From the NCBI GenBank assembly GCA_902729315.2, contig LR746273.1:4627001-4691000 (forward strand): 64,000 bases of DNA. The letters are read 5' to 3'. Both the position numbers and the translations under genes were made by a program. The DNA is from Spirodela intermedia (lineage: Eukaryota; Streptophyta; Magnoliopsida; Alismatales; Araceae). Within the stretch, counting starts at the first letter, position 1. Each line of letters opens with the position of its first letter. This document shows, one piece after another, positions 11,141-21,536 of this stretch. The notes beneath the pieces are model-generated. The model was not told the DNA's origin, did no database searches, and worked only from the letters and a program-made list of their open reading frames with translations.

Positions 11141-13942
11141 CTACCAGCGATCGCCGCAGGAGCAGCTCCCGCCACGGAAATGGTGGAAGCCGGTGGGATC
11201 CCTGAGGAGGACCTCCCGGCCGGTCGCCGCCGAGAAGGTCTTCAGAAAGGAGTGGCAGTCGCCGCAGAGGCGCACGTTCTTCACCACCCGCAGCGCCCTC
11301 CCCGGCGGCGCCGCCAGGTGCCCGAACGCCGCCGCTAGCTTCGCGCTGTGGTAGAACAGGAAGTCCCTCTTCTGGAACTCCTCCGCCTCCTGCAACACGA
11401 AGCTCGTGTCCGGCTCGTACCCTTCCTTCATGCACTCCGCGATCAGCAGCTCCAGCCCTGCGTAGATGTCCTTCGTCCTCGGATGGGACCTGTCGCGGGC
11501 GTAGAACCAGTGGACGGCGGCGCCGCTGCCCTCGCCGCCGCCGTCGTCGACGAGCCAGCTCCTCGCGGGCCGCTTGCGCAGACCCTTCTCCCTCATCTCC
11601 TTCCTTACCTCCTCTGCGCAGCGCCATCGCCCCGAGGCGGCGTAGAGGTTGGAAACGAGGATGTACGCCGCCGGGTCTTCCCGCCCTGACCGGAGCATCT
11701 CCAGCGCTGCCTCCCGCCGTGGACGGTGGTCGCAGTGGCGGAGCAGGGCCCGCCATACGCGGCTGTCCGGCGGCATGGGCATGCTTCTGATCACCTCCTC
11801 CGCCTCCTCGAGGTGGCCCCAGAAGCTCATGGCGTCCACCGCCGCCGCGTAGTGCTCAGGCGAGGGGGTCGCCTCGATGGAACACAGCAGGCGCCGGCAC
11901 TCGTCGGCGGAGTCCGCTCCGGTGAATTTGCAGGCGGAGAGGACCGAGCTGAAGGTGGCGGCATCAGGAGCCACCCCCGCCGCCTCCATCGACCTCCACA
12001 CGGCGATGGCTTCGTCCCCGCGGCGGCGCAGCAGGTGGGCCTTGATCAGCGCGTTCCAAGAGGCGACGTCCTTCTCCGGCAGGCGGCGGAAGAACTCCAC
12101 GGCGGCTTCCAGGTCGCCACACTTGGCGTACATGGAGAGCACGGCGTTGCAGAGCTGCCGGTCAGTGAAGCCGGCGGACTTGCAGAGGAACCCATGGAGC
12201 TGCCGCCCCATGGCGGCGGCGCCCAGCTGCCCGCACAACCTCAGGGCGGCGGTCAGCGTGACCCTGTCCATCGCCGGGAGGCCCCTCTCCCTCTGCATGA
12301 GGTTGAAGAGACCCAGAGCTTCGTCGAGCCGCCCCTCCCCGGCGTACCCGCAGATGATCGCCGTCCAGGCGATGTCCCTGCTCTCCTGCTCCTCATCGTC
12401 GTCCTCCTCCCACCGTCGGAAGATCTTCTCCGCTGCCTCCAACCGGCCGCACTTGGCGTACATGTCCAGCAGGGCGGCCCCGATCCAGTTGTGATCGTCG
12501 GAGCTGGTGCAGCCGGCCTTGGTGGAGAAGCCGTGGATCTGCTCGCCGGCGGCGGGTTCCCGGAGCATGGCGCAGGCGGCGACGGCGCCGCTGAGGGTGA
12601 AGGCGGAGACCTCGAGCCCTCCCTCCACCATCTCCCTGAACAGGTTCAAGGCCCGGCGGCCATGGCCGTTCTGGCGGAACCCGGCGAGGAGGGTGTTGAA
12701 GGAGACGCCGTTCCTCTCCGGGCTCCGGCGGAACGCCTCCGCCGCCCTCTCCACCGAGTCGAAAGCCATGAATCCCCTCACGAGCCCGTTCCAGGAGATC
12801 ACGTCCCTCTCCGGCATCCTCCGGAACACGCCGGCGACGTCCTCCTCGGAGCCGAATCTGGTGTAGAAGGCCATGAGGGAGTTCCCCACGCTCAGCTCCA
12901 GCTCCAGCCCCATCTTCACCGCGTGGGCGTGGACCCCCTCGCCGGCGCGGGCGACGGCGAAGCCTTCCACGGCGGCGGCGGCGGCTGCGGCGGTGAGGAC
13001 CCCTGAGACGGTGAAGGAGTCCCCCCGGAGCCCTCCCCTCCTCATCTCCCGGAACAGCTGCAGCGCCTTGCGGTGCCTCCCCTGCTTCACCATGCCGGAG
13101 ATGACGGTGCTCCATGACACCGCGTCCCTCTCCGCCATCCCTGTGAACACGCCCACCGCCTCCTCCACGCGCCCGACCGCGACGTAGGCCGCCATGAGAG
13201 CGTTCCCGACGTGAAGGTCGGAGCCCTCGCCGGAGCAGTGCAGCTTGACGGCGGCGGCGTGCAGCTGAGAGCCCAGCAGGGGATCGGGCCGGCGGATGCA
13301 GGAGGTCAAGATGGCGACCAGGCTGTAGGCGTTCGGGCGGATTCCGACGAGCTGCATCTGCAGGAAGAGCTCCAGCGCTTCACCTGCTTGCCCGGACTTG
13401 GCGTAGGCGGATATCAGGCAGGTGTAGGAGACGACGTCCCTGTGACGCATTTCCCCGAACAGCTGCCGGGCATCCCCTGTCTCTCCCAGCTTCACATAAG
13501 CGGACATGAGAGAATTCATCAGTAGCAGGCTCTCGCCATCTTCTTCTTCTTCTTCTTTTTCTTCTTCTTCTCCTCCTCCTCCTCCTCCTCGTTGGGGTTT
13601 GTGGGGGTTCTTCTTCGCCACGGCGGCGTGCACGGCCCGCGCGAGCTCCAGGTCGCCGTGCCGGACGGCGAGGCGAAGATGGCCGTGCCACCTGAAACAA
13701 AGCGGAGCATCCTCCTCCTTCTCCCCCTCCCCTTCCCCCTCAGTCAGGAGCTCGGAAAGCTCTCTGGTGGCGTTCCTCTTCCGGAGAGAGATGGAGCGCC
13801 GCAGTCTTAGCGACGACGGGGCGTCGGCGGCGACGGAGAGAGAAAGATGTGAGTTGCTTGGCGATCTGGGCACCACCGTTGACTTGAGATTCCTCCGACG
13901 GGGTAAGCAGGCGGCGGAGGAGAGGGCGGCCGCGGCGGCCAT
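11141..13942 (-). CDS. EMB175: Pentatricopeptide repeat protein with degenerate DYW domain, EMB175 type
   Basis: One uninterrupted exon of 933 aa with very high GC. A short organelle-type N-terminus precedes a run of P, L and S class PPR motifs (repeating forms such as DVVSYTCLISAYAKSG and NALMAAYVAVGRVEEA) from about residue 140 to 750. The E/E+ region carries FYARDRSHPRTKDIYAGLEL, and the last 95 residues form the DYW cytidine-deaminase fold. In that fold the HxE signature reads HSA (His865, Ala867), so the catalytic glutamate is missing. The zinc ligands in CGDCH and the final CSC remain, and the protein ends DRW instead of DYW. The FVLQEAEEFQKRDFLFYHS region fits Arabidopsis At5g03800 (EMB175), an embryo-essential protein. 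Residues about 117-135 are a Gly/Glu homopolymer encoded by CTC/CTT repeats. Organelle targeting is inferred from the family. Confidence 0.88.
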   Translation of the reverse strand: MAAAAALSSAACLPRRRNLKSTVVPRSPSNSHLSLSVAADAPSSLRLRRSISLRKRNATRELSELLTEGEGEGEKEEDAPLCFRWHGHLRLAVRHGDLELARAVHAAVAKKNPHKPQRGGGGGGEEEEKEEEEEDGESLLLMNSLMSAYVKLGETGDARQLFGEMRHRDVVSYTCLISAYAKSGQAGEALELFLQMQLVGIRPNAYSLVAILTSCIRRPDPLLGSQLHAAAVKLHCSGEGSDLHVGNALMAAYVAVGRVEEAVGVFTGMAERDAVSWSTVISGMVKQGRHRKALQLFREMRRGGLRGDSFTVSGVLTAAAAAAAVEGFAVARAGEGVHAHAVKMGLELELSVGNSLMAFYTRFGSEEDVAGVFRRMPERDVISWNGLVRGFMAFDSVERAAEAFRRSPERNGVSFNTLLAGFRQNGHGRRALNLFREMVEGGLEVSAFTLSGAVAACAMLREPAAGEQIHGFSTKAGCTSSDDHNWIGAALLDMYAKCGRLEAAEKIFRRWEEDDDEEQESRDIAWTAIICGYAGEGRLDEALGLFNLMQRERGLPAMDRVTLTAALRLCGQLGAAAMGRQLHGFLCKSAGFTDRQLCNAVLSMYAKCGDLEAAVEFFRRLPEKDVASWNALIKAHLLRRRGDEAIAVWRSMEAAGVAPDAATFSSVLSACKFTGADSADECRRLLCSIEATPSPEHYAAAVDAMSFWGHLEEAEEVIRSMPMPPDSRVWRALLRHCDHRPRREAALEMLRSGREDPAAYILVSNLYAASGRWRCAEEVRKEMREKGLRKRPARSWLVDDGGGEGSGAAVHWFYARDRSHPRTKDIYAGLELLIAECMKEGYEPDTSFVLQEAEEFQKRDFLFYHSAKLAAAFGHLAAPPGRALRVVKNVRLCGDCHSFLKTFSAATGREVLLRDPTGFHHFRGGSCSCGDRW
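13541..13592 (-). repeat. Trinucleotide repeat inside the PPR coding region
   Basis: A run of CTT then CTC triplets on the plus strand. Read on the minus strand it gives a Gly tract followed by a Glu-rich tract with a few lysines. It is in frame and sits between the N-terminal segment and the first PPR motifs, where length changes should be tolerated. Confidence 0.9.
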
Positions 13943-14092
13943 TCGTCACACCGCGGCGGCGGATGAAGCGAACCCGATAAAATAAATATTAGACTTTACT
14001 ATTCATGTAATATTTATCAGACCAACCGTATTTTTTTTATTTTTTTTAAGAATGTTCCAGATGCCCAAAAAAAATAGAAACCCACCCTGCTT

Positions 14093-15966
14093 CTAGAGGA
14101 AGGTCTCGGCTTGCATGTCCATGGGAGAATCAAGGGGTTCTTCCTCATCGAGCCCGGCGGAGGAACCGCGGCGGGGAGGAGGACGAGCTCCTCTCTGCGA
14201 CGCCGCCTGTGCGGCGGCTCCGGCGGGGCTTGACCCTAGCGTCAGGGCCTGCTTCGCTCCGGGCGGCGGCGGCAGTGGATGAGGAGCCTGCGGACCTCCA
14301 GGGGCGTGGCCGAGCTCGTTCTGGTCACAGAACAGAGGCAGGTCAACGCAAAACGACCGGATATTCTTAGAACCCGCGGAAGAAAAATCCCGTAGGGGTT
14401 TCCCGTTCCTAGCGTTGACTTCGTGTCAACTTCTGTCCCGGGGTTGACTTGACTCAAGGGCTTGGCCTTGATCATTAATTTTCTCAAAATAATTAAGGCC
14501 CACATGATTCCACAAAACTGCGATTAGATGCAAGGAGGAAGGGATGGGATGAAAACCTGAAGATAACTGAGGATATCCGCCGGCGTTATCCTTTGACCTT
14601 CAGCTTGTATAGCTAAGATCCAACTCTGCAGCTTCTCCTGGACGATTTTTTAGGGATTTTTTTTAAAAATCTACATTAAGCAAACACAGAAGAATGACAG
14701 CGCACAAATATAGCAAAATAGATGCTCTAGAGGTAGACAAAAAAAGAAATATACATATATATAGATACATAAATAGGAATGGTAACATCATCACTGGTGG
14801 AAAGGAGCAACAACAGCTGAAGGAGAAAAATGCAGGGGCTCGTCGATCATTCAAGGTTTTGCGCAAGAACTGATAGAAAACAATCCCAAGAAAAAAATAA
14901 AAACCATAAGCTCTTCTCTTTTCAGGTGGCAGATATTTTCAAAAATATGAATATTAAAACCAGAGCGGTATACAAAATGAAGCGAAAACGAAGAATCAGA
15001 TGTGAATCGGATTGCTCATCCAGTTCTCATAAAAACATGGCGAGATCGAATTAACAATAAAAGAAATGCCATTCCGAAATATTTAATTTTATTTTCTTTA
15101 AAGTAATAGAAGGTTAATTTTATTTTGTATCAATTTGAAATTTTCATTACTAGAAAAGAAGAGAGGCTCTGAGAATTATTGTCAGTCGATCACAGTCATA
15201 AGAAGTTGATCTTCATCGGTTCGCAGGACAGCAAATCTTCATTAGAAGATAAATGCGAAATCAATAAATCTTTGCTCCAGCAGGGACCTGTAATATATTC
15301 TTCCTATTTTGAATAGGGCACTTTTTTCATCCCCAAATGTTTCGATCCCAGTCCGAATTTGAGAATAGTCTCGCAATGTGCTTGATTTTGATTCATTTCA
15401 TTACCATAATGGAGAAAGAACAGGAAGGAAATCGTGCAACTCGGCCGCAGGTTAAGCCAGATATGGGAGGACGGGAGGCGAAAAAAGATCATCAGACGAG
15501 TGAAGAAGGCAGAAAAGTCGAAGAAATAATCTCTTCAAGATCAGCGAAGATCACCCGATAGATTTCTTGGAGGTGAGAAGCAAGAAACAGTGAGGATATC
15601 GAGGATGATTGAAGCAAGCACATCAACCACGAAGAAGATGGAAGCACTGAGGTTTTCATCCTCGTTGTCAGATCTGCAGGCCGCCATCGATAAGTTTTCG
15701 TCTCTAGAAACCCCGAGCAATCGATGAATCTCAGCAGAAATGAGAGAAAAATAAATAAATAAATAAAATCCGCCGATCCATCTCTGCTCCGGCTGAAGGA
15801 TTCTCACCATGCTGTGTTGTTCTCCGGCGCGGAAGGTCATCTTCTGGTGAGCTTCGACGGAGGCATACAGCTGGGAGATGGAGTTGGCCGCGGCTGTGAA
15901 GTTTTGGAAGACCGTCCTCTCGAGCTCCTCCAATGCTGCCTCCTCTTGTTTACTCCTCTTCGCCAT
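14093..15966 (-). CDS. Small conserved plant protein of unknown function (three exons)
   Basis: Exons at 15808-15966, 14557-14637 and 14093-14320 join in phase 0 to 155 aa, although the single ORFs alone do not reveal the gene. Exon 1 encodes MAKRSKQEEAALEELERTVF and a helical segment ending AGEQHSM. Exon 2 encodes EKLQSWILAIQAEGQRITPA and DILSYLQ. Exon 3 opens with NELGHAPGG and is a Pro/Ala/Ser-rich tail ending MQAETFL. I recall the same block order (ALEELERTVF, then AGERHALEKLYQWI, then DILTYLQNELD) in uncharacterised angiosperm proteins of similar size. No catalytic motif, signal peptide or membrane segment is visible. The acidic/basic helical N-terminus may be coiled. Intron 1 is 1,170 nt and intron 2 is 236 nt. 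The stop lies 150 nt from the EMB175 start codon on the same strand. Confidence 0.82.
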
Positions 15967-16082
15967 TCTCTCTCTCTCTCCCTCACTCACTCCCTCACTC
16001 TCAGAGAACTCTTCCTTCCCAAAACCCCGATCTCTGTACACGCTTCTCACCCTCTCCTCTCCCCTCTCCCTTTTTCTTGAGT

Positions 16083-16086
<4 letters not shown>

Positions 16087-16154
<68 letters not shown>
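16087..16154. repeat. (GA)34 microsatellite
   Basis: Sixty-eight uninterrupted nucleotides of GA, 120 nt upstream of the start codon of the minus-strand small-protein gene. GA repeats near plant transcription starts can bind BBR/BPC GAGA factors. A role here is inference. Confidence 0.95.
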
Positions 16155-16156
<2 letters not shown>

Positions 16157-16900
16157 AGGAGGGTAAAGCAGAATCACTGCTGAATCTGGTGTTCTTCCTG
16201 GTTCGGAGATGCATACGGAAGCCCCCACATCCTCTGAGATCGTCTCTCCGCGCCCAGAAACCAGATGAATCTGGAGATCAGCTACCGCCGGGAATGGCCG
16301 CGCTGAGAATTTAAGGGTTTCCTCTCAGATTCTCGAAGATTCCGAACGGAGAACCGGAATCCTCGCCAAACCTCTCGCCCCCCACCGGGATTTTCGTTGA
16401 CTTCGGCAGCCGAATCAACCCCGGGAACAGAAATCAGCCCTGGCCAGTCAACGTCTACGCCACAAGCAGCTTAGGAAATGAATTGAAAGCAAGCTTCTTG
16501 CGGCGAACAGGGCGATCGATCGTTGACCTACGGCTTACATTTAATTATAATGGATGAATTCACAAATTAAATATTATCATAATTGGATGAAGAAAATATT
16601 ACTATTATAATAATATTACATAAATATTTAATTATTAATTTATGACGTCATAGTACCGACCGTCAACTGTCTATCATCAGACTTAATGTTCACCGCATGG
16701 AGATCTAACGGCTGATATTCGTCGTGAACGATGAATCGCAAAAGCCCAAGTGAAAGCGTCTCCCACGTGGCAAGTGGGGCCCAGGTCGACGTAGAAATAA
16801 CACGCAATATTCTGCGTAAAAGGATATCCTCAAGTTTAAAGGCGGGTGAATCGGGTATCCGTTATTATTATCGGCAAGTGAGTCACGGAAGGAGAGAGAT

Positions 16901-16909
16901 AAACCCTAA
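16901..16909 (+). promoter_or_regulatory. Telo-box upstream of GAR1
   Basis: AAACCCTAA, followed directly by another ACCCT, lies 101 nt before the GAR1 ATG. Telo-boxes together with TGGGCC/T site II motifs are the classic promoter pair of plant ribosome-biogenesis and translation genes, and both are present here. Confidence 0.75.
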
Positions 16910-17009
16910 ACCCTCGAAGACAGGTTTCCTCCTCCAGAGCTCCCTGAGAGACCGCCCGGCAACAGGGACAGCAGAAGGAGAGGGAGAGGGAGAGGAAGAT
17001 TAAGGCGAG

Positions 17010-18865
17010 ATGCGGCCTCCGAGGGGTGGTGGCAGTTTCAGGGGGAGGGACGGCAGCCGAGGCGGCAGAGGGGGCGGGCGCTTCGGCGGACGATTCGGAG
17101 GCCGAGGAGGCGGCGGCGGCGGCGGTTTCTTCCGCGACGAGGGCCCTCCGGCGGAGGTCGTAGGTCAGGGCTCCCTGCTCGACTTGTTACACTCTTTCTC
17201 AGTCGATTTTCGTGCTCCATTTTACATGTTTGTCGTTTTTTTTTTGATCGACGGGACTGATTTTTGTTTTGGGAGGGCAGAGATATCGTCGTTCCTTCAT
17301 GCCTGTGAAGGGGACGCCGTCACGAAGCTCACGAATGAGAAGATACCCTACTTCAACGCTCCTATCTACCTTGAGAACAAGACTCAGATCGGGAAAGTCG
17401 ATGAGATATTCGGTCCCATCAATGAATCTGTGAGAACGATTTGCCACCCTTGATGATGCGCCTCCAGTTTGGAGGCGCCGCGCCGCGCCCTATTTTTCTC
17501 TGTCAACTTAGTGTTTGTGATTTTTGAACTGGGTTGCAGTACTTTTCCGTCAAGATGATGGAGGGCATCGTCGCCACCTCGTACGCGGAGGGCGATAAGT
17601 TCTACATCGACCCGGCTAAGCTGCTGCCCCTCTCGAGATTTCTTCCTCAACCAAAGTAAGGCCATTCTTATTCTTTCTCTCTGACTGTCTAGAAGTCGTG
17701 TTTTATCGACGACACCTTAAGATTTCTTGACTAGAGTGTTTTCTTCAGCTGAACGAACGAGAATCATTTCTCAATTCTAGTCTCCAAATTGTGCTGGATA
17801 TCTTGCTGATTGTGGGTTGTCCGCTCGTTAGTGTGTCATCCCCATACCAGTTCTTTGCATGCCATTCTGGGAATCATAAGCTTAATAAAAAAAATAAAAA
17901 ATCGGGTTCAAGGTTTCTCATGAGTTTCGATGTCTTATCCATTTTCGTTCAAGCATTATGGTTTAATCCCTTCACGAGTATTAGTTAAAGTTATTTTAAG
18001 TTATCTCTCAATTACATAATAACTTTCACAGCTTTGAAGTTCAAACAATTAGTCGGTACCCTGTGCATGACGTATTTGTCAAAAGATGACGAATACATGT
18101 GTGGTTTGGATACAACTGGGCAATGTTCTTCACTTTTAATCGCAGCCCAGAAGCTGGTGATTGAGACGACAATAGAAACTTTCATTTGGGTCCATGACTG
18201 ATAAGCAGGTGACTCTTGCCTGGGCTGACGAAGCTGACGAATTATTATTTTGCTCATGTGCGCTGGGCAAATTGTTCTATTCTGGCTTATATTTTCCTAC
18301 TGATTGTTTTTCTTCTTGATTCTATTTCTTAAATTAGATCATCAACCTTTGGTACTTATTGCATGTTTAACTCGCATCATTAGTGACCGATTAATAACAG
18401 CAAGAACTTATCACCTCCATAAGGCAAACGTGTCATGTAAAGGGAGGATTGGCATCAATCTGGCAGATCTGGCTGCATACATTTTAGCTGGTGAAATCTT
18501 ATTTATGCTCATGTGCGCTGGGCTGAGTGAAGTCATTTCATAAACATAACATTGCCATCATAGTGAATATTTCGTTTTGGGCGTGCAATTATTTTATGCC
18601 GTCGTTTTGGTTTTTCTATTTATATGTGATTTAAATTTACAAGGATTGATTATGCTTCACGCTTTTCTCCAGGGGCCAGGCACAATCTGGTACCAGAGGT
18701 GGTGGGCGTGGAGGTAGAGGTGGTGGTCGGGGAGGAGCGCGTGGTGGTGGCGGCTTCCGTGGGAGAGGAGGGCCTAGAGGTGGAAGAGGGGGGCCTCCGA
18801 GAGGCGGTGGTCGTGGTTTTGGTGGGCGTGGTGGCGGTGGTTTTAGGGGACGAGGAAGATCATAA
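17010..18865 (+). CDS. GAR1: H/ACA ribonucleoprotein complex subunit 1 (GAR1)
   Basis: Exons 17010-17163, 17281-17429, 17540-17655 and 18673-18865 join to 203 aa, the usual plant length. GAR1 is a core protein of nucleolar H/ACA snoRNPs, which convert uridine to pseudouridine in rRNA and also act in telomerase RNP. The N-terminus (about 1-45) is a Gly/Arg-rich RGG domain. The central fold carries [40 protein letters not shown] and [10 protein letters not shown], the dyskerin-binding Gar1 domain. The C-terminus from about residue 140 is a second RGG/FRGRG domain ending GRGRS. Exon 3 stops inside AAG, restored by the first base of exon 4. Intron 3 is 1,017 nt. Its promoter has a telo-box and site II-like elements. 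Confidence 0.96.
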
Positions 18866-20468
18866 ACAACATAATGTAACCTTGTTTATGGTTTCCTTGA
18901 TGTTGAGTTCAAAGGGCATTTGCTTTCTGCTGACGCCGGGTATCCTCCTATCTTAGCCTCTTGATTTAGTAGAAGAAACCATTTGAAGGGAACTTTCATC
19001 TGACTGAAACCTTTATATGGTATTACGACTCCACACACTCTCTCTTCTCTTTCTCTGTTTTCGGTTGAAACCTGAATGTTCTGGGCTGTGATTCTTCTAT
19101 CCTACGTTAGATCTCTGTTTCCATCTTTCTGTGAAATCCTACCGAAGGTGTTAAGTTTTAATCTAATCCACTGGTTTAATCTGGGGGCCCTTTTTTGATC
19201 AATATCCGTTAATCATGATTGTTCAACAGGTTTTTTCTGCATCCATGGCCGACTTTTGCAGGGTGTTGTCCCCATCACAAACACTTCATATCCACACTCC
19301 CAATTGGCTTATGAAAGAATTGTGGGTAATTTTTATTTTTATTAATTTTTCAGGGGGTGGGTGAGGTTGGACGAGAGTTCCTCTGTGGAGGGTCTGGGCG
19401 ATTATAGGGATTTAAATATAGTAGTACCCTTTTTAGGAAACTTAGCTGAATCGCAGTGTTACAAGAATCTCTGCCAAGAGTGTCACACGTCTGTCTTGTT
19501 ACCTATTGGGTGCTTCTGTGGCGCTCTGTTTTTTTCTTTTTTTATTTTTAAATTCTAGATTTTTACCAGCAGTAGAAGCATGGAAAATTAATATTTAACA
19601 AAAGAGCAAGTATTTTGATATAGGAATATAATTTAAATTCGAAAATTTCACATCTGGGGTGCATTTCAAGTAAGCTCATATTTGGGAAACTAAGCCATAA
19701 GGTTTCTCAGCTGTTGAAACTTTTCAATAGAAACTATGCTTGATTGGTTTGAAATTCATGGTAGGGCGAAGAGTTGGTATCCAGATAAATAACCAATATA
19801 GTATTCGATTAACGTGTGAATGGACTGTGCTTTGATTTGAGTATTTCCCGATCTCAATGGGGGTTCTACTCAAAGATATTACCTTAATTCAGTTCAATAA
19901 TCCGAGTAGGCTGTGCTGAAACATATACGTATGGCATCTTCTTATTGATTTCTGCCTATGGTCGTTTATATATTTCTTTGAGACTAATGAGGAATCTCTC
20001 TCTCTCTCTCTCTCTCTCTGAGGGATTCAAAGTCTGCCTACTCGCTTTTCCTCCACCGTATAAGGCCAGGTCCGTTGACACAACTTACCATCCTGAAAAG
20101 GTATGACACGGCAATTCCTTAGAATTTTGTCTGTGGAACATGAGAGAGAGAGAGAGAAAGTCAAATGACAGCGGAACTAACCATGAAGAGGATCACACAG
20201 ATACAGAGCATCTTGCGCCAGGCAAGGACTAGACAAAAGAATTGGCCTCATCATCTCCACTGTCACAAGGCATCACAGAGGAAAGGGGGGGGGGGATGAT
20301 CGGGGGAGAGAAACAAACAATTGCACTACACCCAAGGGCTCAAAAGAATTTCTCTCTCCTCTCTCTCTCCTCTGGAGCGCCTCCTTCTTTAGCTCCCCCT
20401 CTCACCAAGGCCAAAGAGGGGCCCACGATGCATATCCTCAATCAAGCGGGCCAGGCCTGGTCCCAGTC
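18866..20468. other. Tail-to-tail interval between GAR1 and the GAUT gene
   Basis: This 1.6 kb holds the two 3'UTRs. It has a (TC)n run at about 19996-20019, a short GA run near 20142-20158 and poly-G at 20286-20295. I see no gene or RNA. Confidence 0.7.
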
Positions 20469-21503
20469 CTAGTTCAGGTTGCAGTTCTTCAAGTAGGGAT
20501 GGTCATACTTCACGTACTTGGTCCAGTAGGACCTGTACCTCGTAATGGCGATCTCCAACCACGGCTTCATGTTCCCGTTGTAGTGGACAACAGCCGCCGA
20601 GTCTATCTCCGTGCGGCTGATGCTGGGGTTGTAGCCCAGCCCGAGCACATGCCACGACTTGTCCAGCGGATGCGTCAGCTTGTAGAAAGTCAGCAGGCCC
20701 GGCGGCAATGTTCCGAGCTTCCACAGCACCCTGTCTTCATTCTGCGCAGACGGCCATGAAATCAATGATGTGGGCACATATGAACACATTTGTATGAATA
20801 TGCAGAGGTTGAAATTCTGGAGGAGGAGGGGCAGGGAGGACGCACCATGCTTTGCCATTTGTGGTAGATGCCAGTGATGTCCTTCTCTTTCCACTCCTTG
20901 AGATCGAAGATGTTCATACCGTAGGCCCAGCCGCAAGCGTTTGGATTGAAGTTCCGGGCGATGTGAGGGTTGGAGAAGTTCAGGTACTTGTCGAAGCGAT
21001 GGAAGCTCTCCCCGCAGGTCTCCACCGCGCCGTTGACCTTGCCCTTGAGGTCAACCGCCCACAGCCCGGTCAGATCCTTCTGGACGACGATGTCGTCGTC
21101 AAGGAACAGGATCTTGTCCAGCTTCGGGTAGACTTGCGGGAGATAGAACCGCAGATGGTTCAGCATCGACAAATATTTTGGGTTACGGTACTTGAGGTTG
21201 GAAGCCCCGGCTGAGATGGTGGTAGGGTGGTCGGCCTTGAAGTAGTACTCTTTCATGGCGGCTGACTCCAGCTGCCGCAGCACCGGGCAGTAGGACGAGT
21301 TCAGCCACTTGAAGTCGTCCACATTTTCCACGTGGATGGTCGCCTTCCCCGGTGGGTTCTGCAGGAACCACATTTTCATGGCCCCAAAGTTCAGTTTATC
21401 AGTGACGAGGTGGAAGACGTGCTTCTCCGGCTCCTGCACCATCACCCAACCGAATGAAGTCCATCAGTTTTAAGTAGAAAAAGAATGAAAGTTAGAGAGA
21501 GAT

Positions 21504-21536
<33 letters not shown>

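Larger units (their letters stand above)
15967..17009. promoter_or_regulatory. Divergent promoter between the small-protein gene and GAR1
   Basis: About 1.04 kb separates two head-to-head start codons. A long (GA)n tract at 16087-16154 lies in the likely 5'UTR or core promoter of the minus-strand gene. On the GAR1 side are AGCCCA (16743-16748), a CACGTG G-box (16764-16769), GGCCCA (16778-16783) and a telo-box (16901-16909). The middle, around 16540-16640, is very AT-rich. Confidence 0.6.

Noticed and set aside
11726-13006. A 426-codon open frame antisense to the PPR gene
   Set aside because: It is a shadow of a very GC-rich coding region: its codon composition mirrors the PPR frame, it has no recognisable domain, and the opposite strand has a full PPR-DYW protein.
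15541-16050. A 169-codon frame as the complete small protein on the minus strand
   Set aside because: The conserved part ends at GEQHSM where a GTGAGA donor follows. The remaining residues are intron, and the true continuation (EKLQSWI) was found at 14637.
18699-18956. A Val/Gly/Glu-rich open frame at the GAR1 3' end
   Set aside because: It is the RGG-encoding exon 4 of GAR1 read in the wrong frame.
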